Positions 1-7,472 of a stretch of DNA of 19,596 nucleotides are shown here, one piece after another (position 1 is the first letter of the stretch; every line of letters starts with the position of its first letter). The notes beneath the pieces were generated by a model. That model was not told the DNA's origin, did no database searches, and saw nothing but the letters and a program-made list of their open reading frames with translations. Source of the DNA: an uncultured Lachnospiraceae bacterium. Lineage in GTDB: Bacteria > Bacillota > Clostridia > Lachnospirales > Lachnospiraceae. The DNA lies in the NCBI GenBank assembly GCA_934371505.1, contig CAKRNW010000032.1, positions 1 to 19,596 of the forward strand, read 5' to 3'. A program made the position numbers and the translations under genes.

Positions 1-456
1 GTTTGAGAACCTTGTAAGTTTGTAAAGAAGTAAAACATAAAAAGTGGTGGCAGAAGTTGACTCACAGTTGATGAATTTATCCATATGGGCATATAGATCT
101 AAAACTTTCAATTTTGCCCGATAAGGGCTGGAAATGTAAGGAAATTTTGACGGTTTAGGGGGGAAATAAGGATGCTTTGGGCAAATACAACTCAAACAGT
201 TCCGTTTGCCCGGATCTTGCCCGACTTCTTGGGCAAGAATTGCAAAACACGATGGATTTGCCTAAAAGTTTACATAATGCGAACGAAAACTCCAGAAAAG
301 CAGACCGCGTGAAGTCTCTCCGGGTAAAATCCGAAAAATCTGGTCTATATGCCCGGCAAAGAAAAAGATCCTACGCACCACTTCTATTAGAACCACTTCT
401 ACAGAAAGCCTCTGTATAACCAAATGCAACGCAACGCAAATTTCCCCCGATAGCCG
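1..456. other. Gene-poor leader region with inverted repeats
   Basis: This stretch upstream of the pyrE promoter holds no reading frame I can assign to a protein family. It carries several inverted repeats built on TTGCCC/GGGCAA (listed separately) and a pair of CCGGG/CCCGG arms near 320-356. A 46-codon frame starts at an ATG at 172 behind a purine-rich GGGGGG stretch and ends at 312, but its composition is not protein-like and it runs through both hairpins, so I do not call it a gene. I see no T-box, PyrR-type attenuator or known riboswitch consensus. Confidence 0.5.
179..238. repeat. Two adjacent hairpins built on GGGCAA/TTGCCC
   Basis: GGGCAAA at 179-185 pairs with TTTGCCC at 205-211 (19-base loop). 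TCTTGCCC at 215-222 pairs exactly with GGGCAAGA at 231-238 (8-base loop). The same heptamer TTGCCCG also occurs at 114-120, and a related ATGCCCG at 349-355. Neither hairpin is followed by a T tract, so they do not look like intrinsic terminators. They could be structured RNA, protein-binding sites or a dispersed palindromic repeat; the sequence alone does not decide. Confidence 0.55.
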
Positions 457-485
457 TTGCTGATTCCCCGTTTTTATGGTAGTAT
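457..485 (+). promoter_or_regulatory. Probable sigma-A promoter of pyrE
   Basis: TTGCTG at 457-462 (-35) is separated by 17 bases from TAGTAT at 480-485 (-10). Transcription would start near 492, giving a very short leader before the CGGAGG ribosome binding site at 499-504 and the pyrE ATG at 515. The short leader leaves no room for an attenuator between this promoter and pyrE. Confidence 0.6.
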
Positions 486-514
486 GGAGAAAGCGAAACG
501 GAGGTTTACTCATT

Positions 515-1195
515 ATGGAGAGCTACAAGAGCGAGTTTGTTGAATTTATGGTGGACTGTAATGTCCTGAAATTTGGAGATTTTACATTGAAGAGCGGACG
601 CAAGTCCCCCTTCTTTATGAATGCGGGTTCCTATGTGACCGGCAGCCAGTTGATGCGCCTGGGCGAGTATTATGCCAGAGCCATCCATGAGACTTACGGG
701 GATGATTTTGATGTCCTCTTTGGACCTGCTTATAAGGGAATTCCCATCAGCGTAGTGACCGCAGTGGCATACAGCAAGCTGTATGGCAAAGAGGTTCGTT
801 ACTGCTCTGACAGAAAAGAAGAAAAAGATCACGGTGCGGATAAGGGCAGCTTTTTGGGCAGCCCTCTGCAGGACGGTGACAGAGTCATTATGATTGAGGA
901 TGTGACCACCTCCGGTAAATCCATGGAAGAGACCGTGCCTAAGGTACGGGGAGCAGCTGACGTGGAAATTGTAGGACTGATGGTTTCCCTAAACCGCATG
1001 GAGCGCGGCATCCAGTCTGAAAAGAGTGCTTTGGACGAAATCAAGGAGCGCTACGGCTTCCCCACCGCAGCCATTGTATCCATGGCAGATGTGATCGAAC
1101 ACTTGTATAATAAGCCATATAATGGTAAAGTTTATATTGACGATGCCTTAAAGGCAGCGATTGATGCTTATTACAAAGAGTACGGCGCAAAGTAA
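515..1195 (+). CDS. pyrE: Orotate phosphoribosyltransferase
   Basis: Transfers the phosphoribosyl group of PRPP to orotate to form OMP, the fifth step of de novo pyrimidine synthesis in the cytoplasm. The 226-residue protein has the N-terminal FGDFTLKSGRKSPFF segment typical of the family, the central LFGPAYKGIP substrate loop, the SDRKEEKDHG catalytic loop (lysines plus a histidine that contact PRPP), and the PRPP-binding motif EDVTTSGKS at residues 128-136. I place the start at 515 because CGGAGG lies 10 bases upstream; an in-frame ATG at 476 lies inside the promoter spacer and lacks a site. It is the first gene of an apparent four-gene run; no other pyr gene is present in the window. Confidence 0.95.
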   Translation: MESYKSEFVEFMVDCNVLKFGDFTLKSGRKSPFFMNAGSYVTGSQLMRLGEYYARAIHETYGDDFDVLFGPAYKGIPISVVTAVAYSKLYGKEVRYCSDRKEEKDHGADKGSFLGSPLQDGDRVIMIEDVTTSGKSMEETVPKVRGAADVEIVGLMVSLNRMERGIQSEKSALDEIKERYGFPTAAIVSMADVIEHLYNKPYNGKVYIDDALKAAIDAYYKEYGAK

Positions 1196-1211
1196 AGGGA
1201 GGTTTTGAAGG

Positions 1212-1364
1212 ATGGAAGAAAAGACATATCGTACCATGCGTGGAACCGGAGTAACCAATATTATTTTAGGAATTGTAGCCATTGCCGTGGGAGTAGGCAG
1301 CGGAGTGCTTCTTATTATCAGTGGCTCCAAGCTGCTGGCCGGCAAGTCAAAGATTATGTTTTAA
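1212..1364 (+). CDS. Small single-span membrane protein (50 aa)
   Basis: A 50-residue frame with a good AGGGAGG site at 1196-1202, starting 16 bases after the pyrE stop. The N-terminus is polar (MEEKTYRTMRGTG), followed by one hydrophobic helix at about residues 15-42 rich in Gly, Ile and Val with small residues spaced as in helix-packing motifs (GIVAIAVGVGSGVLLIISG), and a basic end (KLLAGKSKIMF). I know similar short proteins between pyrE and the next membrane gene in Lachnospiraceae but no function. The spacing and ribosome binding site argue it is translated as part of the pyrE operon; partner could be the membrane protein downstream. Confidence 0.7.
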   Translation: MEEKTYRTMRGTGVTNIILGIVAIAVGVGSGVLLIISGSKLLAGKSKIMF

Positions 1365-1430
1365 AGTTCAATCAGGAGAAGAAACAGAAGGGATGTCGCA
1401 AGGCATCCTTGTTTCGATTGTAGGCATCGT

Positions 1431-1763
1431 ATGTTTGGTAAGAGACGATATATATTTACAAAGAAACAACATCCGCAGAAGGCAATCGCCTCCACGATCC
1501 TGGGAACGATTTCACTGGTGTCCTATGTACTGGTGATTTACCTGTCTTTCCGGAGAGGCGGACAGGCAGCGGAATCCTATGGAGCGACAGGGTTATTGAT
1601 TACATTGTTTGCTTTTGCGGGATTGATTTTAGGAATCTGGTCCAAAACGGAAAAGGATATGTTTTACTTTTTTTCCTGGGTTGGCATAATTTTTAATGCA
1701 CTGGCACTGTGCGGAATCAGCCTGCTATTGTATGCCCCTGGCATGTCATTTTTTATAGATTAA
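1431..1763 (+). CDS. Three-helix membrane protein, DUF6142-like
   Basis: 110 residues with a basic N-terminal cytoplasmic segment (MFGKRRYIFTKKQHPQK) and three hydrophobic helices at about residues 18-40, 51-69 and 75-104. It resembles a family of uncharacterised Lachnospiraceae membrane proteins that I recall as DUF6142; that name is from memory and not checked. The ribosome binding site is weak; the ATG at 1431 is the first usable start in this frame, and the frame is otherwise open from the stop of the 50-residue gene at 1364. It sits between pyrE and the aminopeptidase and is probably co-transcribed. Function unknown. Confidence 0.75.
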   Translation: MFGKRRYIFTKKQHPQKAIASTILGTISLVSYVLVIYLSFRRGGQAAESYGATGLLITLFAFAGLILGIWSKTEKDMFYFFSWVGIIFNALALCGISLLLYAPGMSFFID

Positions 1764-1788
1764 GGAAAGTTTTTGTTTGGAGGAACTT

Positions 1789-3876
1789 ATGGAATTGAAT
1801 TATGATCCGGAAGAAATGAAGGAGCGTTATGATTTAGCAATGGAAAGAGTGTTGGAAATCCCGGATGAGCATATCCTGGAAGAAAAATTCCAGCAATATT
1901 TTAAAAAGATGGCAGCATTTCTGTGCCTGATGGATGAAACTTATCGGTTTGTCAAAAGCGGCAAGCTGAAGCAGGCATCATTGGAGGAACTACAGGAACG
2001 CAACCGACAATTGTATGAGGATATTTTACCGGAAAATTACGGGATAAGCTATGCCAATCCCACCTATGCAGAGGAAATTCTGGGCAAGGAGCATGGAAAT
2101 CTGCTCTGTTTTTTGTATACAGAGCTGCGGGCGCTGATCGGTTATGTCTATGAAGACAAAATTTTTGACTGTGTGATCCGCATGGAACTATTTCTGGAAA
2201 TCTATGGAATGTTTACCTGTGAAAAAGAGGAGACCGGACTTCTTCCCGCAGGAGAGGCACTGCGTCGTACGATTTACTGGTTTTTCAGTGATTATTCCGA
2301 GGATGCCGCGGCAGAAATGGTGACAGCCCAGGTAGACCCGGACAAGGATTTTGCCGTGCGTCTCATCCTGGACAGCGACTTAAACGATGTACGTTATCTG
2401 TATTATTTCGGTGAATATATCACCGCGAGCGAGCTGCGGACAGCGAGACACTTGGCAGAAATGTCCCAGGAGCAGATCGACCTGATGGCAGACACCTACA
2501 CGCAAGGGTATCGCAAGGGCTTTGAACTGGCAGGCAAGCCTTTATATAAGAAAAAATCCGTAGGTATCCATTATCCCTTAGGCTTTGAGCGGATGATGAA
2601 GAAAGCCTTTGAAAATTTTGAAAAGATGGGCTTAAAGCCCGCGCTGGCGCGGAACGCAGTGAGTGCCTTTGAAGGCCGTTCCGTGAATAAACGGGGCTTT
2701 TTCGGAGCAAATCCCAACAAACAGTTCGATTACGACCACAAAGAGGACAAGGCATTATTTTTTGATGCGAAATACTGCAACCGCCGTCTGGAAGTGCTCC
2801 GCAGCGCTTACGAGGAGCGGAAGCAACTGGCTGCCGAGTATGCAGGACCAGCGGTGGTGGAGATTTTCGGCGAGACACCCTTTGCCCCGGCAAAATGTGA
2901 GGCAGCTTACAAACTGAATGAGGAACAGCAGAAGTTACAGGTGAAATTTTCCTCCGATGCCAGCCGTCTCACCAATGAGTACATCAACCAGGAGGAGCGG
3001 AGCTTCACCATTATAGCCTTCCCTACACCGGAAATCGGGGATCAATACGAGGAAATTTTTGACGAAATCGTGAAAATCAATACCCTGGACTATGAGTTAT
3101 ACAGCCGGATTCAGGCATCCCTGATTGATTTGCTGGACAAGGCAGACTATGTGCGCATCAAGGGAATGAAGGGCAACCGCACCGATTTAAAGGTCAATCT
3201 TTGGAAATTGCAGAATCCTGCAGAGGAGACTATTTTTGAAAACTGCGTGGCAGATGTGAATATCCCGGTAGGAGAGGTGTTCACTTCCCCGAAACTTACC
3301 GGCACCAACGGTGTGCTCCATGTGACCCATGTATTCTTGAATGAACTGGAATACAAGGATTTAAGCATCACCTTCAAGGATGGCATGATTGCAGATTATG
3401 ACTGCGCCAACTTTGACACCCCGGAGGAAAACAAGCAGTATATCAAAGAAAACGTGCTGTTCCATCATGATACCCTGCCTATGGGCGAGTTCGCCATCGG
3501 AACCAACACTACCGCCTATATGGTGGCACGGAAATACGGAATCGGTGCCAAGATGCCTATTCTCATCGCAGAGAAAACCGGACCTCACTTTGCCGTAGGC
3601 GATACCTGCTACTCCCATGAGGAGGACATGGTGACCTGCAATCCCGATGGCAAAAAGATTGTAGCCCGTGACAACGAAGTGACTGCCCGGTACCGGAAGG
3701 ATGACCCGGCCAAGGCATACTTTAATTGTCATACGGATATTACGATTCCCTACGATGAACTGGGGGAACTGACCGCCGTTTCCGCCAATGGTGAGGAATA
3801 TCCCATCATTAAAGAGGGACATTTCGTGGCAGCCGGTACCGAAGAATTGAATAAACCGTTGGACGATGAGGAGTAG
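1789..3876 (+). CDS. M29-type metallo-aminopeptidase with long N-terminal domain
   Basis: The 695-residue protein is probably a cytoplasmic two-metal aminopeptidase that removes N-terminal residues from peptides. The C-terminal part (about residues 300-695) matches the AmpS/AmpT (M29) family: a nucleotide-like segment VRIKGMKGNRTDLKV, then metal-ligand candidates E496 in VGEVFTSP, E567 in MGEFAIGTN, H600 in TGPHFAVGDT, and H648 and D650 in CHTDITIP. These match the Glu, Glu, His, His, Asp ligand set of the family. Classical members are about 410 residues, so the first roughly 290, helical and charged, are extra and unassigned. Start at 1789 follows GGAGG at 1779-1783; a TTG four codons earlier overlaps that site and is rejected. 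Last gene of the pyrE run; no terminator is visible after it. Confidence 0.85.
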   Translation: MELNYDPEEMKERYDLAMERVLEIPDEHILEEKFQQYFKKMAAFLCLMDETYRFVKSGKLKQASLEELQERNRQLYEDILPENYGISYANPTYAEEILGKEHGNLLCFLYTELRALIGYVYEDKIFDCVIRMELFLEIYGMFTCEKEETGLLPAGEALRRTIYWFFSDYSEDAAAEMVTAQVDPDKDFAVRLILDSDLNDVRYLYYFGEYITASELRTARHLAEMSQEQIDLMADTYTQGYRKGFELAGKPLYKKKSVGIHYPLGFERMMKKAFENFEKMGLKPALARNAVSAFEGRSVNKRGFFGANPNKQFDYDHKEDKALFFDAKYCNRRLEVLRSAYEERKQLAAEYAGPAVVEIFGETPFAPAKCEAAYKLNEEQQKLQVKFSSDASRLTNEYINQEERSFTIIAFPTPEIGDQYEEIFDEIVKINTLDYELYSRIQASLIDLLDKADYVRIKGMKGNRTDLKVNLWKLQNPAEETIFENCVADVNIPVGEVFTSPKLTGTNGVLHVTHVFLNELEYKDLSITFKDGMIADYDCANFDTPEENKQYIKENVLFHHDTLPMGEFAIGTNTTAYMVARKYGIGAKMPILIAEKTGPHFAVGDTCYSHEEDMVTCNPDGKKIVARDNEVTARYRKDDPAKAYFNCHTDITIPYDELGELTAVSANGEEYPIIKEGHFVAAGTEELNKPLDDEE

Positions 3877-4028
3877 AATTGTCACTGGAACGAGGTACGA
3901 GTGAACAGTAACGAATCTTACGATTTTCTTAAAGAAGAAATCCTTGCGTGGAAGAAAAAAGTTTAGTACACTGAATTTGGCGTGTGGTCGTGGGAATGAC
4001 CACAAGAATGAGGGAAAGGAAGTACACT
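3877..4028. promoter_or_regulatory. Intergenic region before purE with possible promoter and hairpin
   Basis: A weak promoter-like pair, TTGCGT at 3944-3949 and TACACT at 3967-3972 with a 17-base spacer, could drive the pur cluster. A 7-bp stem (3983-3989 with 3998-4004, core GTGGTC/GACCAC) follows in the leader and ends 24 bases before purE. The dispersed 12-mer GTGAACAGTAAC lies at 3901-3912. I see no match to the purine riboswitch core or to PurR boxes, though I cannot run a covariance search. Confidence 0.35.
3901..3912 (+). repeat. Dispersed intergenic 12-mer, copy 1
   Basis: GTGAACAGTAAC occurs exactly here, at 16161-16172, and in reverse orientation at 19026-19037. All three copies are in gaps between genes; two share the longer core GAGTGAACAGTAAC. 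I recall this motif as common between genes in Lachnospiraceae, which suggests a REP-like element. Confidence 0.6.
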
Positions 4029-4532
4029 ATGGCACAGGTTGGAATAGTAATGGGCAGTGATTCAGATCTGCCGGTTATGAGTAAAGCGGCAGAAATGCTG
4101 GATGAGCTGGGCATTTCTTATGAGATGCGGATTATCTCCGCTCACAGAGAGCCGGAACTTTTAATTGACTGGGCGGGAAACGCTCAGGAAAGAGGCATGA
4201 AGGTGATGATAGCCGGAGCCGGAATGGCAGCAGCCCTGCCCGGCATGTGTGCGGCATTGTTTCCCCTGCCGGTCATAGGAGTACCCCTTTCCGGCAAGAA
4301 ACTGGATGGCATGGATGCTGTGTTCTCCATTATGCAGATGCCTCCGGGAGTGCCGGTAGCCACGGTAGCGATTGACGGCGGGAAGAATGCAGCAATTCTG
4401 GCTGCCAGAATTCTTGCCACATCCGATGCTGGGATGCTGCAGAAACTGATGGACTACACCACGGCACAGAAGGAACAGGTTATTGCTAAAGATGCCCGGT
4501 TACAGGAAGTGGGCTATAAAAATTATAAATAA
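4029..4532 (+). CDS. purE: 5-(carboxyamino)imidazole ribonucleotide mutase, class I type PurE
   Basis: Acts at the AIR-to-CAIR carboxylation step of purine synthesis. 167 residues, normal for PurE. The N-terminus has VGIVMGSDSDLPVM, the phosphate-binding Ser/Asp loop; SAHREP follows, with the catalytic histidine at residue 39. The segment PVIGVPLSGKKLDGMD and the QMPPGVPVATVAI stretch are class I features. Two positions differ from the E. coli-type pattern: HREP for HRTP, and AAALPGM for AAHLPGM (Ala at residue 69 where E. coli has His). No purK (CAIR from bicarbonate and ATP) is in the window. The ATG at 4029 follows AGGGAAAGGA. It heads the purE-M-N-D run. Confidence 0.93.
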   Translation: MAQVGIVMGSDSDLPVMSKAAEMLDELGISYEMRIISAHREPELLIDWAGNAQERGMKVMIAGAGMAAALPGMCAALFPLPVIGVPLSGKKLDGMDAVFSIMQMPPGVPVATVAIDGGKNAAILAARILATSDAGMLQKLMDYTTAQKEQVIAKDARLQEVGYKNYK

Positions 4533-4557
4533 CGTATGAAGGAGAAAGAGGATAAAC

Positions 4558-5583
4558 ATGGATTACAAAAACGCAGGTGTGGATATCGAGGCTGGATACG
4601 AATCCGTAGAACTGATGAAAAAATTTGTCAAAGGAACCATGAGACCGGAAGTGCTTGGTGGACTGGGCGGCTTTTCCGGAGCCTTTTCTCTGGAAAACAT
4701 CAAGAAGATGGAAAAACCCGTATTACTGTCAGGAACAGATGGTGTGGGGACCAAAATCAAGCTTGCCTTTTTGATGGACAAGCATGACACGATTGGAATT
4801 GACTGCGTGGCAATGTGCGTGAACGATGTGGCATGTGCAGGCGGTGAGCCGTTGTTTTTCCTGGACTATATTGCATGTGGCAAGAACTATCCCGAAAAGA
4901 TTGCAACCATCGTAAAGGGTGTGGCAGAGGGCTGTAAGCAGTCCGGTGCAGCTTTAATCGGTGGTGAGACCGCAGAACATCCCGGACTGATGCCGGAGGA
5001 CGAGTACGACTTGGCCGGTTTTGCAGTGGGCGTTGTGGACGAGAAGGATTTAATCACCGGTGCCGATTTAAAAGACGGCGATGTGCTCATTGGCATGGCA
5101 AGCACCGGCGTACATAGTAACGGTTTCTCACTGGTCCGCAAGGTATTCGAGATGACCAAAGAAAGTCTGGAAACCTATTACGATGAGCTGGGAACCACTC
5201 TGGGTGAGGCTTTGCTTGCACCCACCCGTATTTATGTGAAAGCACTGAAATCCATCAAAGACAGCGGCGTGCGCGTGAAAGCCTGCAGCCATATCACCGG
5301 TGGTGGATTTTACGAAAATATTCCCCGTATGCTCCCCGATAGAATCAAGGCATGCGTGGAGAAAGACAGTTATCCCATTCCTCCCATCTTTACCCTGATG
5401 CAGAAAAAGGGTGGCATTGAGGAAAAAATGATGTACAACACCTACAACATGGGACTTGGCATGATTCTGGCAGTTGACCCTGCGGATGTGGACAAGACCA
5501 TGGAGGCAATCAAGGCAGCAGGAGATACCCCGTATGTGGTTGGTAAATGCGCAGCCGGTGAGAAGGGTGTAGAATTATGCTAA
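4558..5583 (+). CDS. purM: Phosphoribosylformylglycinamidine cyclo-ligase (AIR synthetase)
   Basis: Closes the imidazole ring, turning FGAM plus ATP into AIR, the substrate of the PurE step. 341 residues, standard length. Visible family hallmarks are GGLGGFSGAFSLE near residue 34, the ATP-binding SGTDGVGTKIKLAF (DGVGTK from residue 61), DCVAMCVNDVACAGGEP, GGETAEHPG, the STGVHSNGFSLVR motif and ITGGGFYENIPRML. It starts 25 bases after purE behind AAGGAGAAAGAGG and its end overlaps purN by 7 bases, so it is translationally linked to purN. Confidence 0.96.
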   Translation: MDYKNAGVDIEAGYESVELMKKFVKGTMRPEVLGGLGGFSGAFSLENIKKMEKPVLLSGTDGVGTKIKLAFLMDKHDTIGIDCVAMCVNDVACAGGEPLFFLDYIACGKNYPEKIATIVKGVAEGCKQSGAALIGGETAEHPGLMPEDEYDLAGFAVGVVDEKDLITGADLKDGDVLIGMASTGVHSNGFSLVRKVFEMTKESLETYYDELGTTLGEALLAPTRIYVKALKSIKDSGVRVKACSHITGGGFYENIPRMLPDRIKACVEKDSYPIPPIFTLMQKKGGIEEKMMYNTYNMGLGMILAVDPADVDKTMEAIKAAGDTPYVVGKCAAGEKGVELC

Positions 5584-6176
5584 AGACGGTTGTATGCGTA
5601 TCCGGCGGTGGCACGAACCTCCAGGCAATTCTGGATGCCATAGATCATGGAAAGATTACCAACACTCAGATTATGGCGGTTATCAGCAACAATGCGGGAG
5701 CCTATGCCCTGGAGCGTGCCAGAAACAAAGGCATCGAAGCCATCTGCATGTCTCCCAAAGGCTATCCCGACAGAACTGCTTTTAACGAGGATTTTACCCG
5801 GAAAATGAAAGCGTTAAATCCCGACCTGATTGTGCTGGCTGGATTTCTGGTGGCAATCCCGGAGGCGATGGTGGAGGCGTTTCCCCACCGTATTATCAAC
5901 ATCCACCCCTCTTTGATTCCTTCCTTCTGCGGCGTAGGCTGTTATGGACTCCATGTCCATGAGAAAGCACTTGCCCGCGGCGTGAAGGTCAGTGGGGCAA
6001 CCGTTCATTTCGTAGACTGTGGCATTGACACTGGGGAGATTATTGCCCAGAAGCCGGTCATGGTAGAGCCGGGAGATACCCCGGAAATTTTACAGAAGCG
6101 TATCATGGAACAGGCGGAATGGGTGATTCTGCCCCAGGCGATTGATGATATAGCAAATGAAAGGATTCAACTATGA
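5577..6176 (+). CDS. purN: Phosphoribosylglycinamide formyltransferase (GART)
   Basis: Formylates GAR to FGAR using 10-formyltetrahydrofolate. 199 residues. The SGGGTNLQAI phosphate loop is near the N-terminus, and the catalytic set is present: N108 and H110 in NIHPSLIPSF and D151 in VDCGIDTGEI, matching N106, H108 and D144 of the E. coli enzyme. The usual Glu in VDEG is Cys here. The ATG overlaps the purM stop by 7 bases and its own stop overlaps purD (ATGA), consistent with coupled translation. Confidence 0.95.
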   Translation: MLKTVVCVSGGGTNLQAILDAIDHGKITNTQIMAVISNNAGAYALERARNKGIEAICMSPKGYPDRTAFNEDFTRKMKALNPDLIVLAGFLVAIPEAMVEAFPHRIINIHPSLIPSFCGVGCYGLHVHEKALARGVKVSGATVHFVDCGIDTGEIIAQKPVMVEPGDTPEILQKRIMEQAEWVILPQAIDDIANERIQL

Positions 6177-7447
6177 AGGTACTGATTGTAGGCAGCGGCG
6201 GCAGAGAGCATGCCATCGCCACCAGCATGAAAAAAAGTAAACGCGTGGATAAGTTGTACTGTGTACCCGGCAATGCAGGAATTGCCCGGATTGCAGAGTG
6301 TGATTCTTCCATCGGCGTCATGGAATTCGACAAGATTATTGCCTATGCCAAAGAAAAGGCAGTGGATTTGGTTTTTGTAGCACCGGATGATCCCCTGGTG
6401 GGTGGTCTGGTGGATGCGCTGACGGAAGCAGGCATCCGTGCCTTTGGCCCCAACAAAAAAGCGGCGATTCTGGAGGGAAGCAAAGCCTTCTCCAAGGATT
6501 TAATGAAGAAATACAACATCCCCACCGCAGGCTATGAAACCTTTGATGACCCGGAAAAAGCCCTGGCTTATCTGGAAACTGCAGAAATGCCCATCGTCTT
6601 AAAGGCAGATGGACTGGCACTGGGCAAAGGCGTTCTGATTTGCAACACCTTAGAGGAGGCAAAGGCAGGCGTGAAGGAGATTATGCAGGATAAGCATTTT
6701 GGCTCCGCGGGAAACCGCATGGTCATTGAGGAATTTATGATTGGACGTGAAGTTTCCGTACTGTCCTTCGTTGATGGAAAGACCATTCGTATTATGTCCT
6801 CTGCCCAGGATCATAAGCGTGCCAAAGATGGTGATCAGGGACTCAATACCGGAGGAATGGGCAACTTTTCCCCCAGCCCCTTCTATACGGAGGAAGTGGA
6901 CGAGTTCTGCCAGAAATATATTTATCAGGCAACGGTGGATGCCATGGCAGCGGAAGGACGTCCCTTCCAGGGTGTAATCTTCTTCGGACTGATGCTTACC
7001 CCCAAGGGACCCAGGGTATTAGAGTATAACGCACGTTTCGGCGACCCGGAGGCACAGGTGGTTCTGCCACGCATGAAAAATGACATCATGGATGTGGTGG
7101 ATGCCTGCATTGATGGCACCTTAGACCGGGTGGACTTACAGTTTGAGGACAACGCAGCAGTCTGCGTAGTGCTTGCCTCAGACGGTTATCCGGTCTCCTA
7201 TGAAAAGGGCTTTGTCATTTCCGGTCTGGAGAACTTCGAGGGAAAAGAGGACTATTACTGTTTCCATGCGGGAACCAAACAGACGGAGAAGGGCATTGTC
7301 ACCAACGGAGGACGTGTCCTGGGCATTACCGCAACCGGAAAAGATTTAAAAGAGGCTCGTGCCAAGGCATATGAGGCCACGGAATGGGTACAGTTCGAAA
7401 ATAAATATATGCGCCATGATATCGGAAAAGCGATTGATGAGGCATAA
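6173..7447 (+). CDS. purD: Phosphoribosylamine-glycine ligase (GAR synthetase)
   Basis: ATP-grasp enzyme that joins glycine to 5-phosphoribosylamine to make GAR, the substrate of PurN. 424 residues, usual length. It begins with VLIVGSGGREHAIA, has the ATP-grasp core with VLKADGLALGKGV and SSAQDHKRAKDGDQGLNTGG, and the metal-binding VLEYNARFGDPEAQ. The usual GPEAPLV near residue 65 reads APDDPLV here. It overlaps purN by 4 bases. purH, often found between purN and purD in Firmicutes, is missing from this cluster and must lie elsewhere. Confidence 0.96.
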   Translation: MKVLIVGSGGREHAIATSMKKSKRVDKLYCVPGNAGIARIAECDSSIGVMEFDKIIAYAKEKAVDLVFVAPDDPLVGGLVDALTEAGIRAFGPNKKAAILEGSKAFSKDLMKKYNIPTAGYETFDDPEKALAYLETAEMPIVLKADGLALGKGVLICNTLEEAKAGVKEIMQDKHFGSAGNRMVIEEFMIGREVSVLSFVDGKTIRIMSSAQDHKRAKDGDQGLNTGGMGNFSPSPFYTEEVDEFCQKYIYQATVDAMAAEGRPFQGVIFFGLMLTPKGPRVLEYNARFGDPEAQVVLPRMKNDIMDVVDACIDGTLDRVDLQFEDNAAVCVVLASDGYPVSYEKGFVISGLENFEGKEDYYCFHAGTKQTEKGIVTNGGRVLGITATGKDLKEARAKAYEATEWVQFENKYMRHDIGKAIDEA

Positions 7448-7472
7448 AGAGTAACACAGGAGGAAACTTCTC

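Noticed and set aside
172..312. 46-codon frame behind a GGGGGG stretch upstream of pyrE, possible leader peptide
   Set aside because: It runs through two hairpins, lacks protein-like composition, and ends long before the pyrE promoter, so it cannot act as a leader for pyrE as mapped.
1321..1536. Alternative + strand frame overlapping the 50-aa and 110-aa membrane proteins, with an ATG at 1393 behind AGAAGG
   Set aside because: Downstream it becomes arginine-rich and unlike any membrane protein, while the overlapping frame from 1431 gives three clean helices.
3361..4005. 214-codon open frame on the minus strand
   Set aside because: Mostly antisense to the aminopeptidase C-terminal region, which carries intact metal-ligand motifs; no family features on the minus strand.
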